Shown: piece after piece, positions 1 to 11,329 of the stretch
Layout: each line of letters begins with the position of its first letter
How positions within the stretch are numbered: position 1 is the first letter of the stretch
Position numbers and translations under genes: made by a program
NCBI RefSeq assembly: GCF_933775445.1
Contig: NC_065878.1
Span: 6,966,001-7,030,000 of the forward strand
Length of the DNA: 64,000 nt
Direction of reading: 5' to 3'
From: Argentina anserina
Taxonomy: Eukaryota > Streptophyta > Magnoliopsida > Rosales > Rosaceae
The notes under the pieces: model-generated
The model's input: only the letters and a program-made list of their open reading frames with translations
Database searches by the model: none
What the model was told of the DNA's origin: nothing

Positions 1-264
1 TATTTTTTTATTAAAAAAATAATAATAATGTAAAATTATAAATATGACAAAATGATGTCGTTTTGTAACGTTGACCATTGACTTCGGGTTGTTCGGGTCG
101 GTTCGGTTTCTAAGGGACTGAACCCAAAACCCAACCCAAATAGAATCGGTTCGGTTCGGTTTTTTTATTTTCGGTTCGGTTTGATTCGGGTTTCGGTTTG
201 TTCGGATTCGGTTTGGGTTCGGGTCCGGTTTTTTTCGGTTTTCGGGTCAGTTTGTCCACCCCTA
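1..264. mobile_element. Right end of an hAT-like element (partial)
   Basis: This stretch is built from degenerate ttcggttcggt blocks and ends in ccaccccta at 256-264. The same terminal motif and the same reverse-complemented aaccgaacc composition are seen in the complete hAT-like element at 46809-49021. The left end lies outside the window, so neither the TSD nor the length can be checked. The family assignment is inferred from the terminus and composition only. Confidence 0.5.
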
Positions 265-287
265 GTGGAAATTCAATGCAATCCATA

Positions 288-626
288 CTGTTGTGTTTGG
301 ATAGAGGAAAATAAAGAGGAATTTAATTAAATTCCAAAAATTTAATATTTCTCATTCTGTTTGGGGTGAAATTTCAAGAAAAGTACAAATTTTATTGGAA
401 AAGATAAAGGGAATTTGAAGCCTGTTTTCCCTGTTTATTTTCCATGAAAAAGAGGTGTCATTCTTCAATTCCCAATCTTTTACATGCAATTCTAACCATT
501 TTAAAATTCTAGGGAATAGTATCCAAACAAAAGAATTCTCAATTCTTAGAATTTATATTACTGAAAAGTAGAATTCCCATGAAAATGAAATTTCCATGAA
601 AGTAAGATTAGCCCTTCCAAACACAG
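288..626. mobile_element. Short MITE, about 340 bp
   Basis: The ends are inverted copies of each other: ctgttgtgtttgga on the left against tccaaacacag on the right. A 4 bp repeat, cata, flanks both sides (284-287 and 627-630). The interior is AT-rich and has no reading frame. Superfamily is not clear; a PIF/Harbinger- or hAT-derived MITE would fit. Confidence 0.55.
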
Positions 627-697
627 CATACTAGTACGTCTGAATATCTCATGTAATGAAACTTAACGCACAATTGAAGATTTGTTAGTTTTGTAAT

Positions 698-891
698 TAT
701 TGAAAGAAAAACATTATTAGTGTGCATTCGTTAAAGCAAATAAATGAATAAGTTAATAACGTTTATGGTCAACAGATGTAACATATCAATCACCATTATG
801 TAGCCTTAATTACTATTGTAATTATCATTTACTTCTATTGTAATCATAACCCCTATATAAATGAGATTATCAATGAGATGAGTAGACCATT
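698..891 (+). repeat. 5' LTR of Copia E (left part)
   Basis: It aligns with the 3' LTR at 10808-11015. Its last about 13 bases lie beyond T1, at 8003-8015. It includes a ccctatataaa TATA-like site near 850-860. Confidence 0.7.
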
Positions 892-1214
892 TGTAATAAC
901 CCGATTTTTCGGAAACCAATTATTTGAATTTTTGGAAATTATTAAGTTTGTAAAACTTATTAAAACGCGTTTGTTTCGCTTTGCCATATTGTAAGGTAAA
1001 AAACGGAACCGTTAGCGGAAATTTTAATTAGAAAAACGTTACGTTTCTGCGACGCGAGAATTGACTTTTACTCCGTCACTCATTTGTGAAAACTTCCTTC
1101 ATGAAAGTTGTAGAGCTCGTCGATACGAGTTCGTGGACATGTCACGCGTTATAATCGGACGTCGTACGTGAAAGTTATTAATGACGGAAGTCAGTTTCCG
1201 ATTTTGGAAATGGG

Positions 1215-1223
1215 TATAAAAGG
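1215..1223 (+). promoter_or_regulatory. TATA box of the T1 5' LTR
   Basis: The tataaaagg motif is followed about 25-30 bases on by gctagggtttcc and a CT-rich leader. It is conserved at 5621-5629 in the 3' LTR and on the minus strand at 58510-58518 in the solo LTR. Confidence 0.6.
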
Positions 1224-1663
1224 AAATTAATTGGAGCTAGGGTTTCCATTTTTGGAAACCCTCACCCCGCCTCCCTCCTTCTCTTTCTTCTCTCTCTCCC
1301 CGATCTCTCCCCCTCAGAAAAAGCTCGCCGTCGATCTCCCACCTCCGGCCGTCCGTGTCCCTCACCGCCGGTCCTAGAAGCTTCGCACGACCCTCCACAA
1401 CCAACCCCGGGCTCGACACGTCCCCATTCGTCGCCGGGAAGCCGCACGACCAACCGAGCCTCTTGCCGCCGTTCGAACTCCGCCTCCGGCGACGCCGTGC
1501 TCGAGGCTAGCTCGCCTCCACCTCTCCTCACCTCTGGAGCCATCTACGACAAGATTGGGACCTCGATTTGCCGCTCGCCCCTCGCCTCTGCTCAATTCGA
1601 CTCCGCCGGTCCCCCCCCAAGCGTCTCCAACGACCTTTCCGGTGATTCTCAAGCCCTATCGAG

Positions 1664-2429
1664 GTAAGGGTTTGTGTGATTGGTTGTATTGTGTGATTGT
1701 GTGTGATTTGGGTGGATTTGGGGGTGAATCAGAAGTGAATCGGAGGAGGAGGAGGAGGAGGAGGATGATAGGGAGTACCGCCGCCTTAGGCGGTGCGTGA
1801 AGGGAGGTGAGGTGGCCAAGAGATGGTCTGAGGCCGTAGGCGGGTAGAGGGGGAAGAAAGAAAGAGTTTTGGGGCGGCGGTGGCGATCTACGCGCCGGTT
1901 TTGGAGTCGATGCGTGGGCCCCACGCGCTGTTTCTGTGGGCGGCGCGTGAGCGCCACGTGCGGTCGCCGGAGGTGGTGCGTAAACCCCACGCGCCGCCAC
2001 ATCCGGCGGCGCGTGAACAATGATTTCAAACAGTAATTTTTACGTACGGTAAATGTAAAAAGTAATTTACGTATAGTAAATATAAATTTATTTTACGTAC
2101 GGTGAATGAAAAATTATTTTATGTACAGTAATTGTAAAAATAATTTCTGAGGGGTAAATCAGTAATTATTATTTACTGAGACAATATTTACGATTGAATA
2201 GTACATGGATGTACATAAATAGTATGTACTCGTACATAAATACGTAAATAGTATGTACTCGACATAAATACGTAATTAATATGTATTTGTACAGCAATAC
2301 ATGAACAATAATTATGTGAACAGTAATTTCGTAAAAACCAGAAATTACCTAACAGTAAAACATTATTACTGTTTTGGCATTTAAGGTTTTTTACGTAACG
2401 TTTCTAAATTCACTTCTTATCTGTTCTAG
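1664..2429 (+). other. Predicted leader intron inside the LTR
   Basis: The donor is ctatcgag|gtaagg and the acceptor is tgttctag|gtgatc. Both sites recur in the 3' LTR (6074-6865) and, on the minus strand, in the solo LTR (58056 down to 57325). Splicing is inferred from motif conservation; there is no transcript evidence. Confidence 0.4.
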
Positions 2430-2550
2430 GTGATCAACACAATAAGTAAAAGATTCACTTTCAGAATCGTGGAAATTACGCTCAAGATTATAAGGTGAGT
2501 AAAATCTCACAGTGACGAATCTACACTTGCGGAGATTCATGATTGCACTA

Positions 2551-3394
2551 TCGTAAAGTCTCACCTTGGGGAGCACCGGTTCTGTTTGTGAAAAAGAAAG
2601 ATGGTTCTCTGCGGTTATGTGTGGACTACAGGGAACTGAATAAGGTGACGATCAAGAATAGGTATCCTTTGCCTAGGATTGATGACTTGTTCGATCAGCT
2701 TAGAGGAGCTACGGTGTTCTCTAAGATTGATTTGAGATCCGGTTACCATCAACTCAGGGTGAAGGAAGAAGATATATCGAAGACAGCCTTCAGGACCCGG
2801 TATGGACACTATGAGTTTGTGGTCATGCCCTTTGGTCTAACAAATGCACCAGCTGTCTTTATGAGTTTGATGAACCAAATCTTTAGCCCGTATTTGGATG
2901 AGTTTGTTATGGTGTCTGTGGATGACATTCTGATATACTCAAGGTCTCAAGAAGAGCATGTGGAGCATCTGAGAACGGTGTTGCAAACCTTGAAGGAAGC
3001 AAGATTGTACGCCAAACTCGAGAAGTGTGAGTTCTGGAAAGAAGAGGTCAAGTTCCTCAGTCATGTCGTCTCAAATGATGGAGTACTAGTAGACCCATCA
3101 AAAGTGGAGGCAGTAAAGAGTTGGAGACGTCCAAAGAACCCTACAGAGATTCGTAGTTTCCTTGGTTTGATAGGTTACTACAAGAGGTTTATCGAAGGGT
3201 TTTCTAGTATTGCATCGTCATTGACCAAGTTGAGCAAGAAAGATGTTCCATTTGTGTGGACAGAAGCATGTGAGGAGGCATTCAACAAACTAAAGACCAG
3301 TTTGACCACAGCTCTAGTGTTGACAATTCCCTTTAGTGGGGCGGTTATGTCATTTATAGTGATGCTTCGCTCCAAGGCTTGGGTTGTGTGTTGA
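2551..3394 (+). pseudogene. T1 pol: reverse transcriptase (N-terminus missing)
   Basis: The reading starts at the deletion junction in the conserved [15 protein letters not shown] segment. It continues through [12 protein letters not shown], the [12 protein letters not shown] segment, [14 protein letters not shown] and the MPFGLTNAP box. The catalytic FIDD-type box is present as SVDDILIYS, so the two adjacent aspartates survive. [11 protein letters not shown] of the connection domain follows. This enzyme would copy element RNA into DNA. The upstream part of pol, with protease, is absent. The frame is lost near 3340-3380, where RNase H continues in another frame. Confidence 0.85.
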
Positions 3395-3855
3395 TGCAGC
3401 ATGGAGGAGTTGTTGCGTATGGCTCTAGACAGTTAAAGATCCATGAGAAGAAGTACCCCACTCACGATCTAGAGGTCGCGGCAGTTGTTTTTGCCCTGAA
3501 GATTTGGAGACATTACTTGTATGGTGAGAAATTTCAACTCTTTTCCGACCATAAGAGTTTGAAGTATCTATTCTCACAGAAAGAATTGAATATGAGGCAG
3601 AGGAGATGGATGAAACAACTCAAGGATTATGACTTCACCTTGGAGTATCACCCTCGGAAAGCAAATGTGGTGGCCGATGCCTCGAGCAGGAAACCGAGGG
3701 GTGTGATATCTTCTCTTATGGTTCAAGAATGGTTTTTGCACGAAACTGCATCAGAATTTGACTTGGTACCATCGGGAGGAGAACCAAAGGTCTTTCTTGG
3801 TAGTGTCTATGTGCAACCTACATTAATCTCAAGAATCATACAAGGTCAGGCATAA
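3379..3855 (+). pseudogene. T1 pol: RNase H and linker
   Basis: The segment carries [35 protein letters not shown], the [11 protein letters not shown] segment and [15 protein letters not shown], as in the RNase H domain of Tekay elements, which degrades RNA in RNA/DNA hybrids. It is in a different frame from the RT. It ends at a TAA (3853-3855), after which homology continues without a gap into integrase, so the stop is a mutation within the polyprotein. Confidence 0.82.
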
Positions 3856-4473
3856 GATAAATTCTCACAAGCTAAGTTGGCAAACCTTGTTGTAGATACG
3901 CTTGATAAATGTCCTTCCAAGTGGAGAGTTGGACTCGATGGAGGGTTGAGGTTTGGGACAAGATTGTGTGTTCTCGATTGTACTGATCTCAAGGAGGAGG
4001 TCCTTCGCATGGCACATCGATCTCGTTATACCGTTCATCCAGGGAACACCAAGATGTACAAGGACCTATACATGCAATTATGGTGGAACGGGATGAAGAA
4101 AGATGTAGCTGAATTTGTATCGAAGTGTCTTACGTGTCAGCAAGTGAAAGCAGAACATCAACGACCAGCTGGCATGTTGAAGCCATTGACTATTCCTCTT
4201 TGGAAGTGGGAACAAATATCTATGGATTTTGTGACTGGACTGCCTAAGTCCAAGAAGGGACACGATGCGATATGGGTGATTGTCGATCGGTTGACGAAGC
4301 CGGCACATTTTCTTCCAGGGTCAATGAAGTATTTTGTAGAAGTGTTACGGAAACTATATGTGGATGAGATAGTGAGACTTCATGGAGCTCCAGTTTTTCT
4401 GATCGAGATGCACGTTTCACGTCGAAGTTCTAGGGTGGTTTGCAGAAGGCTATGGGTACTACCTTGGATTTGA
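3856..4473 (+). pseudogene. T1 pol: integrase, zinc-binding domain and start of core
   Basis: An HHCC zinc-binding module is visible (YTVHPGNTKMYKDL, then CLTCQQVK). The core begins with WKWEQISMDFVTGLP, which holds the first catalytic aspartate, then IWVIVDRLTKPAHF. The second catalytic region is damaged: near 4395-4440 the expected SDRDARFTSKF reading lies in another frame and ends in a stop. Integrase would insert the cDNA copy; this one cannot be functional. Confidence 0.82.
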
Positions 4474-5123
4474 GTACTGCTTTTCATCATTAAACTGATA
4501 GACAGACAGAAAGGGTGAATCAGGTGATGGAGGATATGTTGAGAGCTTGTATGCTGGATTTTAAAGGTAGCTGGGAGGATCATTTAAGGTTGATTGAGTT
4601 TGCCTACAACAATAGTTACCATTCTAGCATCGGCATGTCACCTTATGAGGCTCTTTATGGTAGACCATGTCGATCACCTATTTGTTGGGCCGAAGTTGGT
4701 GATGAAGCATTAATGGGCCCAAAGATGGTTCAAGAAACCACAGAGAAGATCTCGATCATTCAAGATAGGATATGGACCGCACAAAGTAGACAGAAGAGTT
4801 ATGCTGACTTAAAAAGGAGACATGCGGAATTCGAGATCGGCGATCATGTGTTCTTAAAAGTTTCACCTATGAGGGGTGTAGTGAGATTTGGCAAGAAAGG
4901 AAAGTTGGCTCCGAGGTATGTGGGGCCTTTTGAGGTTCTTGAGAAGGTAGGAGAACTAGCATATCGACTAGCCTTGCCTACTAGCATGTCGGGCGTTCAC
5001 AACGTCTTCCACATTTCTATGTTGAGGATGTATGTACCAGATGAGTCGCATGTGATTGATCATGGCACCAAAGAGGTGAAGAGAAATGCCATTTGTTTTT
5101 CAGGTAGTTCGTATTTCAGATAG
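4474..5123 (+). pseudogene. T1 pol: integrase core end and C-terminal domain
   Basis: After a stop the reading resumes with RQTERVNQVMEDML, which contains the glutamate of the catalytic DDE triad. It continues with EFAYNNSYHSSIGMSPYEALYGR and the C-terminal GPFEVLEKVGELAYRLALP and VHNVFHISMLRMYVPD blocks. Frame changes near 5095-5104, just before the chromodomain. Confidence 0.85.
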
Positions 5124-5256
5124 ATCCACAAAGAAGCTTTGGAGGAAAGAAGTAGAGATAGTCAAGGTGCTGTGGAGCCATCATGATGAGGGCGATGCAT
5201 CTTGGGAACTAGAGTCAGATATGAAGACAAGATATCCACAGTTGTTTATTGAGTGA
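5104..5256 (+). pseudogene. T1 chromodomain-like C-terminus
   Basis: The 50-residue tail contains SDRSTKKLWRKEVEIVKVLW, then HHDEGDASWELESDM and RYPQLF before a TGA. The KVLW...ATWE-like pattern is the degenerate chromodomain that ends Tekay/Del integrases and is thought to steer integration to particular chromatin. It overlaps the previous frame by a few bases, so one frameshift separates them. Confidence 0.75.
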
Positions 5257-6409
5257 AGAACTCGAATTTCGGGATGAAATTCCTTTAAGGAGGTAGATTT
5301 TAATAACCCGATTTTTCGGAAACAAATTATTTGAATTTTTGGAAATTATTAAGTTTGTAAAACTTATTAAAACGCGTTTGTTTCACTTTGCGATGTTGTA
5401 AGGTTAAAAACGAACCGTTAGCGGAAATTTTAATTAGAAAAACGTTACGTTTCCGCGACGCGAGAATCGAATTTTACTCTGTCGCTCGTTTGTGAAAACT
5501 TCCTTCACGAAAGTTGTAGAGCTCGTCGATACGGGTTCGTAGACACGTCACGCGTTATAATCAGACCTTGTACGTGAAAGTTATTAATGACGGAAGTCCG
5601 TTTCCGATTTTGGAAATGGGTATAAAAGGAAATTAATTGGAGCTAGGGTTTCCATTTTCGAAAACCCTCACCCTGCCTCCCTCCTTCTCTTTCTTCTCTC
5701 TCTCTCTCCCCGATCTCTCCCCCTCAGAAAAAGCTCACCGTCGATCTCCCACCTCCGGTCGTCCATTGTCCCTCACCGCCGGTCCTAGAAGCTTCGTACG
5801 GTCCTCCACAACCAACCCCGAGCTCGACACGTCCCAATTCGTTGCCAGGAAGCCGCACGACCAACCGAGCCTCCTGCCGCCATTCGAATTCCGCCTCCGG
5901 CGACGCCGTGCTCGAGGCTAGCTCGCCTCCCCCTCTCCTCTCCTCTGGAGCAATCTACGACAAGATTGCGACCTCGATTCGCCGCTCGCCCCTCGCCTCT
6001 GCTCAATTCAACTCTGCCGGGCCACCGCAAGCGTCTCCAGCGACCTTTCCGGTGGTTCCCAAGCCCTATCGAGGTAAGGGTTTGTTTGATTGGTTGTATT
6101 GTGTGATTGTGTGTGATTTGGGGGTGAATCGGAGGAGGAGGATAGGGAGTACCGCCGCCTTAGGCGGCGCGTGAGGGGAGGTGAGGTGGCCAAGAGACAG
6201 CCTGAGGCCGTAGGAGGGTAGAGGGGGAAGAAATAAAGAGTTTTTGGGCGGCGATGGCGATCTACGCGCCGGTTTTGGAGTCGGCGTGTGGGCCCACCCA
6301 CTGTAACTGTGGGCGGCGCGTGAGCGCCACGTGCGGTTGCCAGAGGTGGTGCGTGAACCCTACGCGCCGCCACGTGCGGCGACGCGTGAACAGTAGTTTT
6401 TAAAAAATT

Positions 6410-6770
6410 ATTTTTATGTACAGTAAATGTAAAAATTAATTTACATACAGTAAATGTAAAAATTAATTTACGTACAGTAAATGTAAATTTATTATATGTA
6501 TAGTAAATGTAAATTGATTTTACGTACGGTGAATGTAAAATTATTTTAGGTACAGTAATTATAAAAATAATTTCTAAACGTTAAATCAGTAATTATTATT
6601 TACTAAGATAGTATTTACGAATGAATAGTAGATGGAGGTACATGAATACATAAATAGTATGTACTTGTACATAAATACGGAAATAGTATGTACTCGTACG
6701 TGAATACGTAATTAATATGTATTTGTATAGTAATACATGAATAGGAATTATGTGAACAGTAATTTCGTAA
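6410..6770 (+). repeat. Degenerate tandem arrays in the T1 LTR
   Basis: About six units of roughly 25-30 bases resemble tttacgtacagtaaatgtaaaaa (6410-6570). Units based on gtacatgaatacgtaaatagtat follow (6640-6760). The same arrays occur at 2035-2330 and, reversed, at 57440-57740. Unit number differs among the three LTRs. Confidence 0.7.
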
Positions 6771-7323
6771 AAACCAGAAATTACTGAACTGTAAAACATT
6801 ATTACTGTTTTGGCATTTAAGGTTTTTTACGTAACACTTCTAAATTCACTTCTTATCTATTCTAGGTGATCGACACAACAAGTAAATGATTCATTTTCGG
6901 AATCGTGGAAATTACGCTCAGGATTATAAGGTGAGTAAAATCTCACAGTGACGAATCTACTCTTTCGGAGATTCATGATTGCGCTAAATTTAAAAGAATG
7001 AACTATGATATGTATATGATATAGTGGATTGTGTATGTGTATAATTGGTAAAGTAGGTACATATATATGGTTTGCTATATTATATAATGTCGTAATTTCC
7101 GTTTGCGAACGAGTTCATTATCATGTAGATATTTATTTATTTGAGCATGTCAATTTGATTTGTACAATATCATGTGATGACTGTTTGTACGTGGTTTTAA
7201 CTTGAGTTATGTTAAAACATTTTTTTTGTGGTATGTGGACCTGTCTTCGGACGTGTTGGCATGTCAGAACCTAGCCTTGGGCGAAAATTACGATACAGTT
7301 AGAGCTCTAGTCTATCTGCTGGG

Positions 7324-7521
7324 GTACTAATATGAGGGGTAACATAGGTGTGCCAGGGCTCATGAGTACCCATATATTTTTTGGATATTGGCTGGCGAGA
7401 GGTTGTCCAATGTCGGGCGGCGTACTAACATGAGGGGTAACATAGGTGTACCAGCGCTCATGAGTACCCGTAATATGAATGCATTTGGGTAAACAAAGGG
7501 GTTGCCCGATTTCTCGTGAGT
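7324..7521 (+). repeat. 98 bp tandem duplication in the T1 3' LTR
   Basis: The block gtactaa.atgaggggtaac, followed by ataggtgt.ccag and gctcatgagtaccc, occurs at 7324 and again at 7422. The reversed solo LTR retains related blocks at 56700-56880. Confidence 0.65.
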
Positions 7522-8015
7522 ATATACATTTTCAGTTAATATTGGACAACCAAGTGGGTCGTCCAATGACTCATGAGTGCATTTACGATTGATGTTTTAT
7601 GTATTTTCGTATATATCTTTATGCGAGTTGTATTGTTGTTTTACTCATACGAGCTGCAAAGCTTACTGGGTTTGTGTTTACAATCCCGGTGCACCTATTC
7701 GAGGGTGTATGGGATAATTCCGCAGGTGTGGAGTAGCGGAATTGACGGACAACTCTGAAGACGTCGAAGTTGTTTTATTTTATCTTGTGGCGAGGATTGA
7801 GAGGATTTTTACATTTCCATTTGATATAATGCATTAATTATAAATTTAGTTTGTAATAATCAATTTAACTGAGTTGTACTATGAACTCAGTAATGATCCG
7901 CTGTGACTTTAATATGATTTCGATTTATTGAGATTGTTTTAGAGTTTTTCATGGCTTCGAAATTTGACTTCATACTTGAAATTTCGGGGTCGTGACACCA
8001 TTCAATTTCTCTTCA

Positions 8016-10807
8016 AAAAGTTATCAACACTTTGACCTCATTTGCATTATCTCTAATGACTGCAGATGTAACCGCGTATTACAGAAGTTTATATGTCAAT
8101 TTAGCCAGTATATATGAAACTGCTAAATTGAATCCCACAACATCAAAAGAAAATGAATTTCGGGGATCTTGACATTGGGCTTTGTCACGATTCATTGCAA
8201 CCCAAGTCTTGATATGTGTATCTGTATATTTAAAGAATTATACACAGACACTCATGTTTTAGATAAATAGAAGAAGTCCAAAACAAACGAAACAACGAAC
8301 TCTAAAAATCATAGAAATATAATTTTATGGAGGAATTGAAGAAGTTATTTCATCCCCATATTTCATAGCCCCACTAAGGCTGAATTGTGAAATGTTTGAT
8401 GCATAAATATATGCATTACCTCTATATTATGCTTCTTATGTCCATGGTGATTACATATGTAGAGCTAATCATTCAAAGCATATCAACTAAAGAAATAAGG
8501 ATTCAGACCATACTATGCAAAGGACACATGCATTCTCATTAGGTTCATACAGTACATTGAATCTAATGAAAATAATGTGAATTGATTCAACTAAATTGTG
8601 GACACCCTTAAATACTTTATGTGTTAGTTGATGTGTCGACACGCTGGTCATGTGTCATCACACCATTCACTACTAAAACAAATTTTGTTTATATAAAATA
8701 CAAACCCACTTGGTCTCATGGAAAATGACTACAGTAATAGTCTTAATAGTGGTAATGTGCACCAGTATTTCCTTTTAGGGTAATGTAATTTTTGAAAATA
8801 CCTCTTATTCACGTATGCCCGGCCATCACCATCATCATTGTAAATGAACTTACAATCAAAAATACCAAAGGATTGAAATATTTAAGCTCGCCAGGATTGA
8901 CACGGATCTACAATCCTTGAGTCCAACCAGATCAACATATGTGCCAAATTGCGACGCCACATTGCATAATGGTGAAGCCAATTAATGTGAATAAATGTTC
9001 TTATTGGAGACAAGCATCCAAATAGTCCGCCATATCGCACCCTTGACAGGCAATCTTTTTCTGCTAAATATGTGGAATATCACTTTGATGAGACAGTCTT
9101 CCCGTCGTTAGGGGGAGATAAGAACAAAGAATGTTTAAGTCGAACGACATGAATTGTCGTGGTTTGTCCTCACTGTGTCTCATTTTGATCCCCACAATTG
9201 CACAAAGTGATGTGATCACAGATATTAGCTGCAAATATGCTTGTAAGGTTCAATGTCCTAAGAAGAAAACATGACGCCACCCAAAAGGAATTGGGCATTG
9301 CGTCGCCACCATAAATGGTGGCATGATGACGCCATAAAGTGACATAAATGGTGTCATAGGCCGTGACTCTCAAAGGAAGAGGGGAAGATCACCTTATGTT
9401 TGATATATACTCGATTAAAGGAAGAAAGCGAGTTTGGCACAATTGGATCCATTGATCCATAATCTCAAATCCGTCTCATGAGAATTCCTGGATTTTGGTT
9501 ATCATTGTGGGACGCCTAAGAAGTTAGAACAAATCCTTGCAAATATAGAGATCTCTACAAATAAAAACCACATGAGGATGTAGGATATTGAGTCTTCATA
9601 TCGAACCAAACGTCGTTGAGAAATAACAACGTAGTAATTTTGGCCAAATGGAAAGAAGCGATCCAACATATATATTTGTTCACTAACAAAGAGATAGGTA
9701 TTTGGGCAGGTGAAGCCGAGACCACAAGTGTAAACCCTATCATATATTTTTGTTAGGATGCGTATGAGAATTAAGAGTATAGACTCACCTTATGGTGCAA
9801 GGTCTCTCACTAAAGAGATATTCTTTTGTAATTGACCATAAAGAGATATTCTCGTAATAGATGTCATTGCACTCCACTACATGATCAGTTTGGTAGTTTC
9901 CGAAAAATTAATAAATGTAGCTTATGAATGGTGAAATAAGGTATCTCTATGGAGATCAAAATTAAGAGATTAACATGAAAGTCATAGAATATATTTTATC
10001 CATCCAAGAAATGGTTCTAGACCACGTAGCATTACAAAAAGAATTGAAACGTTCACGAAGTAAGATACTTGATTATGAATAGGGATCATATGTGTTATGT
10101 CATTGCGTATTCAATATGGATTTGCAGAGTCTTTGATGAACTAAAAATATGTCACCATTACAAATTCTAAGTCGAGAATGAAAAAGATATTTGGGAAGAC
10201 ACAGACTCGAAATGGATCTCGAGGACTCTAATATTGATGATTAATCATCAATCGGCTTCAAGCACTCTAAAGGTTAAAAGTGAGGCTTCCATAACTCCCA
10301 TGATCAGTCAGAGTTTTTAAAGATAGATCCATCTTCGTCTAAATGGAAGATGACGAGTAAGTGTTAGGAAATGAGATTCCCTATACAAGTGCAAAGACGC
10401 ATCATTGCACTTATCACAATATGCAAGACTTGATCTCTCATTCGTTGTATAGCTTTGCGCCCACACAACAACAATACCTAAAAATTTAGTCGTATTTAGT
10501 CCCTATACAGAAAAGAGAAAACGACATGGTAAGGATGAACACTATCTATGTTGTCGCCAAATGTGCTTAAAGTAAATATGCAAAAGTTATCAAAGCTCCC
10601 ACGATTAATGTAAAAATCAGGGGGAGGTGCAGACATCAGGGGGAGTCTAGAACACATATTTTAATCTCAAATGTAATAGGTGTGTCGTGCTCTTTTCCCC
10701 TTCGACCAAAATTTTATTTTCTCCAATTGGGTTTTGTTACTTGGCAAGATTTTTAATGAGGCAACACCTTATGCACCATTATATCTTCAACTCGGCACAA
10801 TGGGGAG
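8016..10807 (+). pseudogene. Decayed internal region of Copia E
   Basis: No open frame longer than about 70 codons remains. Short conserved pieces survive. One is gacagtcttcccgtcgttag (9092-9111), which reads as the ETVFPSLGG block of Copia integrase. Another is aaatggaaagaagcgatcca near 9645, which reads as the WKEAIQ block at the start of Copia RT. The same blocks occur in elements C and D. A polypurine tract lies near 10640. Confidence 0.55.
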
Positions 10808-11015
10808 TGTTGAAGGAAAAACACCATTAGTGTGCCTCCGTTAAAGCAAATAAAGGAATGAGTTAATAACTTTTATGGTCAACGGATGTAACATATCAAT
10901 CACCATTATCTAGCCTTAATTACCATTGTAATTACCATTTACTTCTATTGTAATCCTGACCCCTATATAAAGGGTATTATCAATGAGATGAGTATACCAT
11001 TCCATTTTCCCTACA
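10808..11015 (+). repeat. 3' LTR of Copia E (208 bp)
   Basis: It starts tgttgaaggaaaaacacc, contains cccctatataaag and ends ccctaca. It matches the split 5' LTR at 698-891. Confidence 0.7.
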
Positions 11016-11329
11016 ACCGTTTTTTTTAAAATTATATACATTAGAAGGAAGATGGAAAAATTAAGTTACAAATTATTCATCTAGATTTCAGTAGTTTACC
11101 TACCCAGTTCTGTTGGCAATATAACACTAATAACAGCCCTCGCTATTTTTTATGTTGAAGGAGGGATTAATTCTGAGTTCCATAGGTGAACTTTGCAACC
11201 TGAAACTTTTTATCGCCTATTTAGGAATAACGTACCTTACGTCGTACATATGTTAAACTCAGGTTCCGAGAATAGGGAACTAATTGCATGATCAATTGCC
11301 TACTCTGTAGTTATTGGATTTTGGACTAA
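11016..11329. other. Flanking sequence, no gene seen
   Basis: This is AT-rich, unannotated sequence between Copia E and a SINE-like repeat. I see no coding potential. Confidence 0.5.

Larger units (their letters stand above)
892..2550 (+). repeat. 5' LTR of T1, 3' part deleted
   Basis: It is collinear with 5299 to about 6987 of the 3' LTR. It includes a tataaaagg promoter, a CT-rich leader and an array of tacgta/acagtaaatgtaaa units. Homology stops abruptly after gattgcacta at 2550. Confidence 0.85.
892..7997 (+). mobile_element. T1: truncated Ty3/gypsy chromovirus (Tekay/Del type)
   Basis: The element starts with tgtaataacccg, ends with ggggtcgtgaca, and is flanked by the 5 bp TSD ccatt (887-891 and 7998-8002). 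The 3' LTR is 2.7 kb. The coding part runs RT, RNase H, integrase, then a chromodomain-like tail, which is the order and tail of Tekay/Del chromoviruses. The 5' LTR breaks at 2550 and continues directly into RT. The end of that LTR, the primer-binding site, gag, protease and the RT N-terminus are therefore missing. The surviving pol carries several stops and frameshifts, so the copy cannot move by itself. Confidence 0.88.
5299..7997 (+). repeat. 3' LTR of T1 (2.7 kb)
   Basis: It starts tttaataacccg, with the second base of the TG changed compared with the 5' LTR. It follows the purine-rich aaggaggtaga and ends in tcgtgaca beside the TSD. It contains a TATA box (5621), a CT-rich leader, acagtaaatgtaaa arrays and an internal 98 bp duplication. 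A reverse copy lies at 56196-58819. Confidence 0.88.
698..11015 (+). mobile_element. Copia element E, decayed and split by T1
   Basis: Two related LTRs bound this element: 698-891, continued at 8003 to about 8015, and 10808-11015. They share blocks such as gtgtgc.tccgttaaagcaaataaa and cctatataaa. The internal part (8016-10807) is a Copia polyprotein full of stops and frameshifts. It ends in a cagggggag polypurine tract near 10640 and the conserved Copia 3' motif near 10690-10765. T1 sits inside the 5' LTR. I could not find a convincing TSD for E itself. Confidence 0.7.

Noticed and set aside
1237..2029. Several overlapping frames on both strands in the T1 LTR
   Set aside because: They lie in the CT-rich and GC-rich LTR leader, differ in frame between the LTR copies, and show no domain. 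The same applies to 5637-6373 and 57714-58409.
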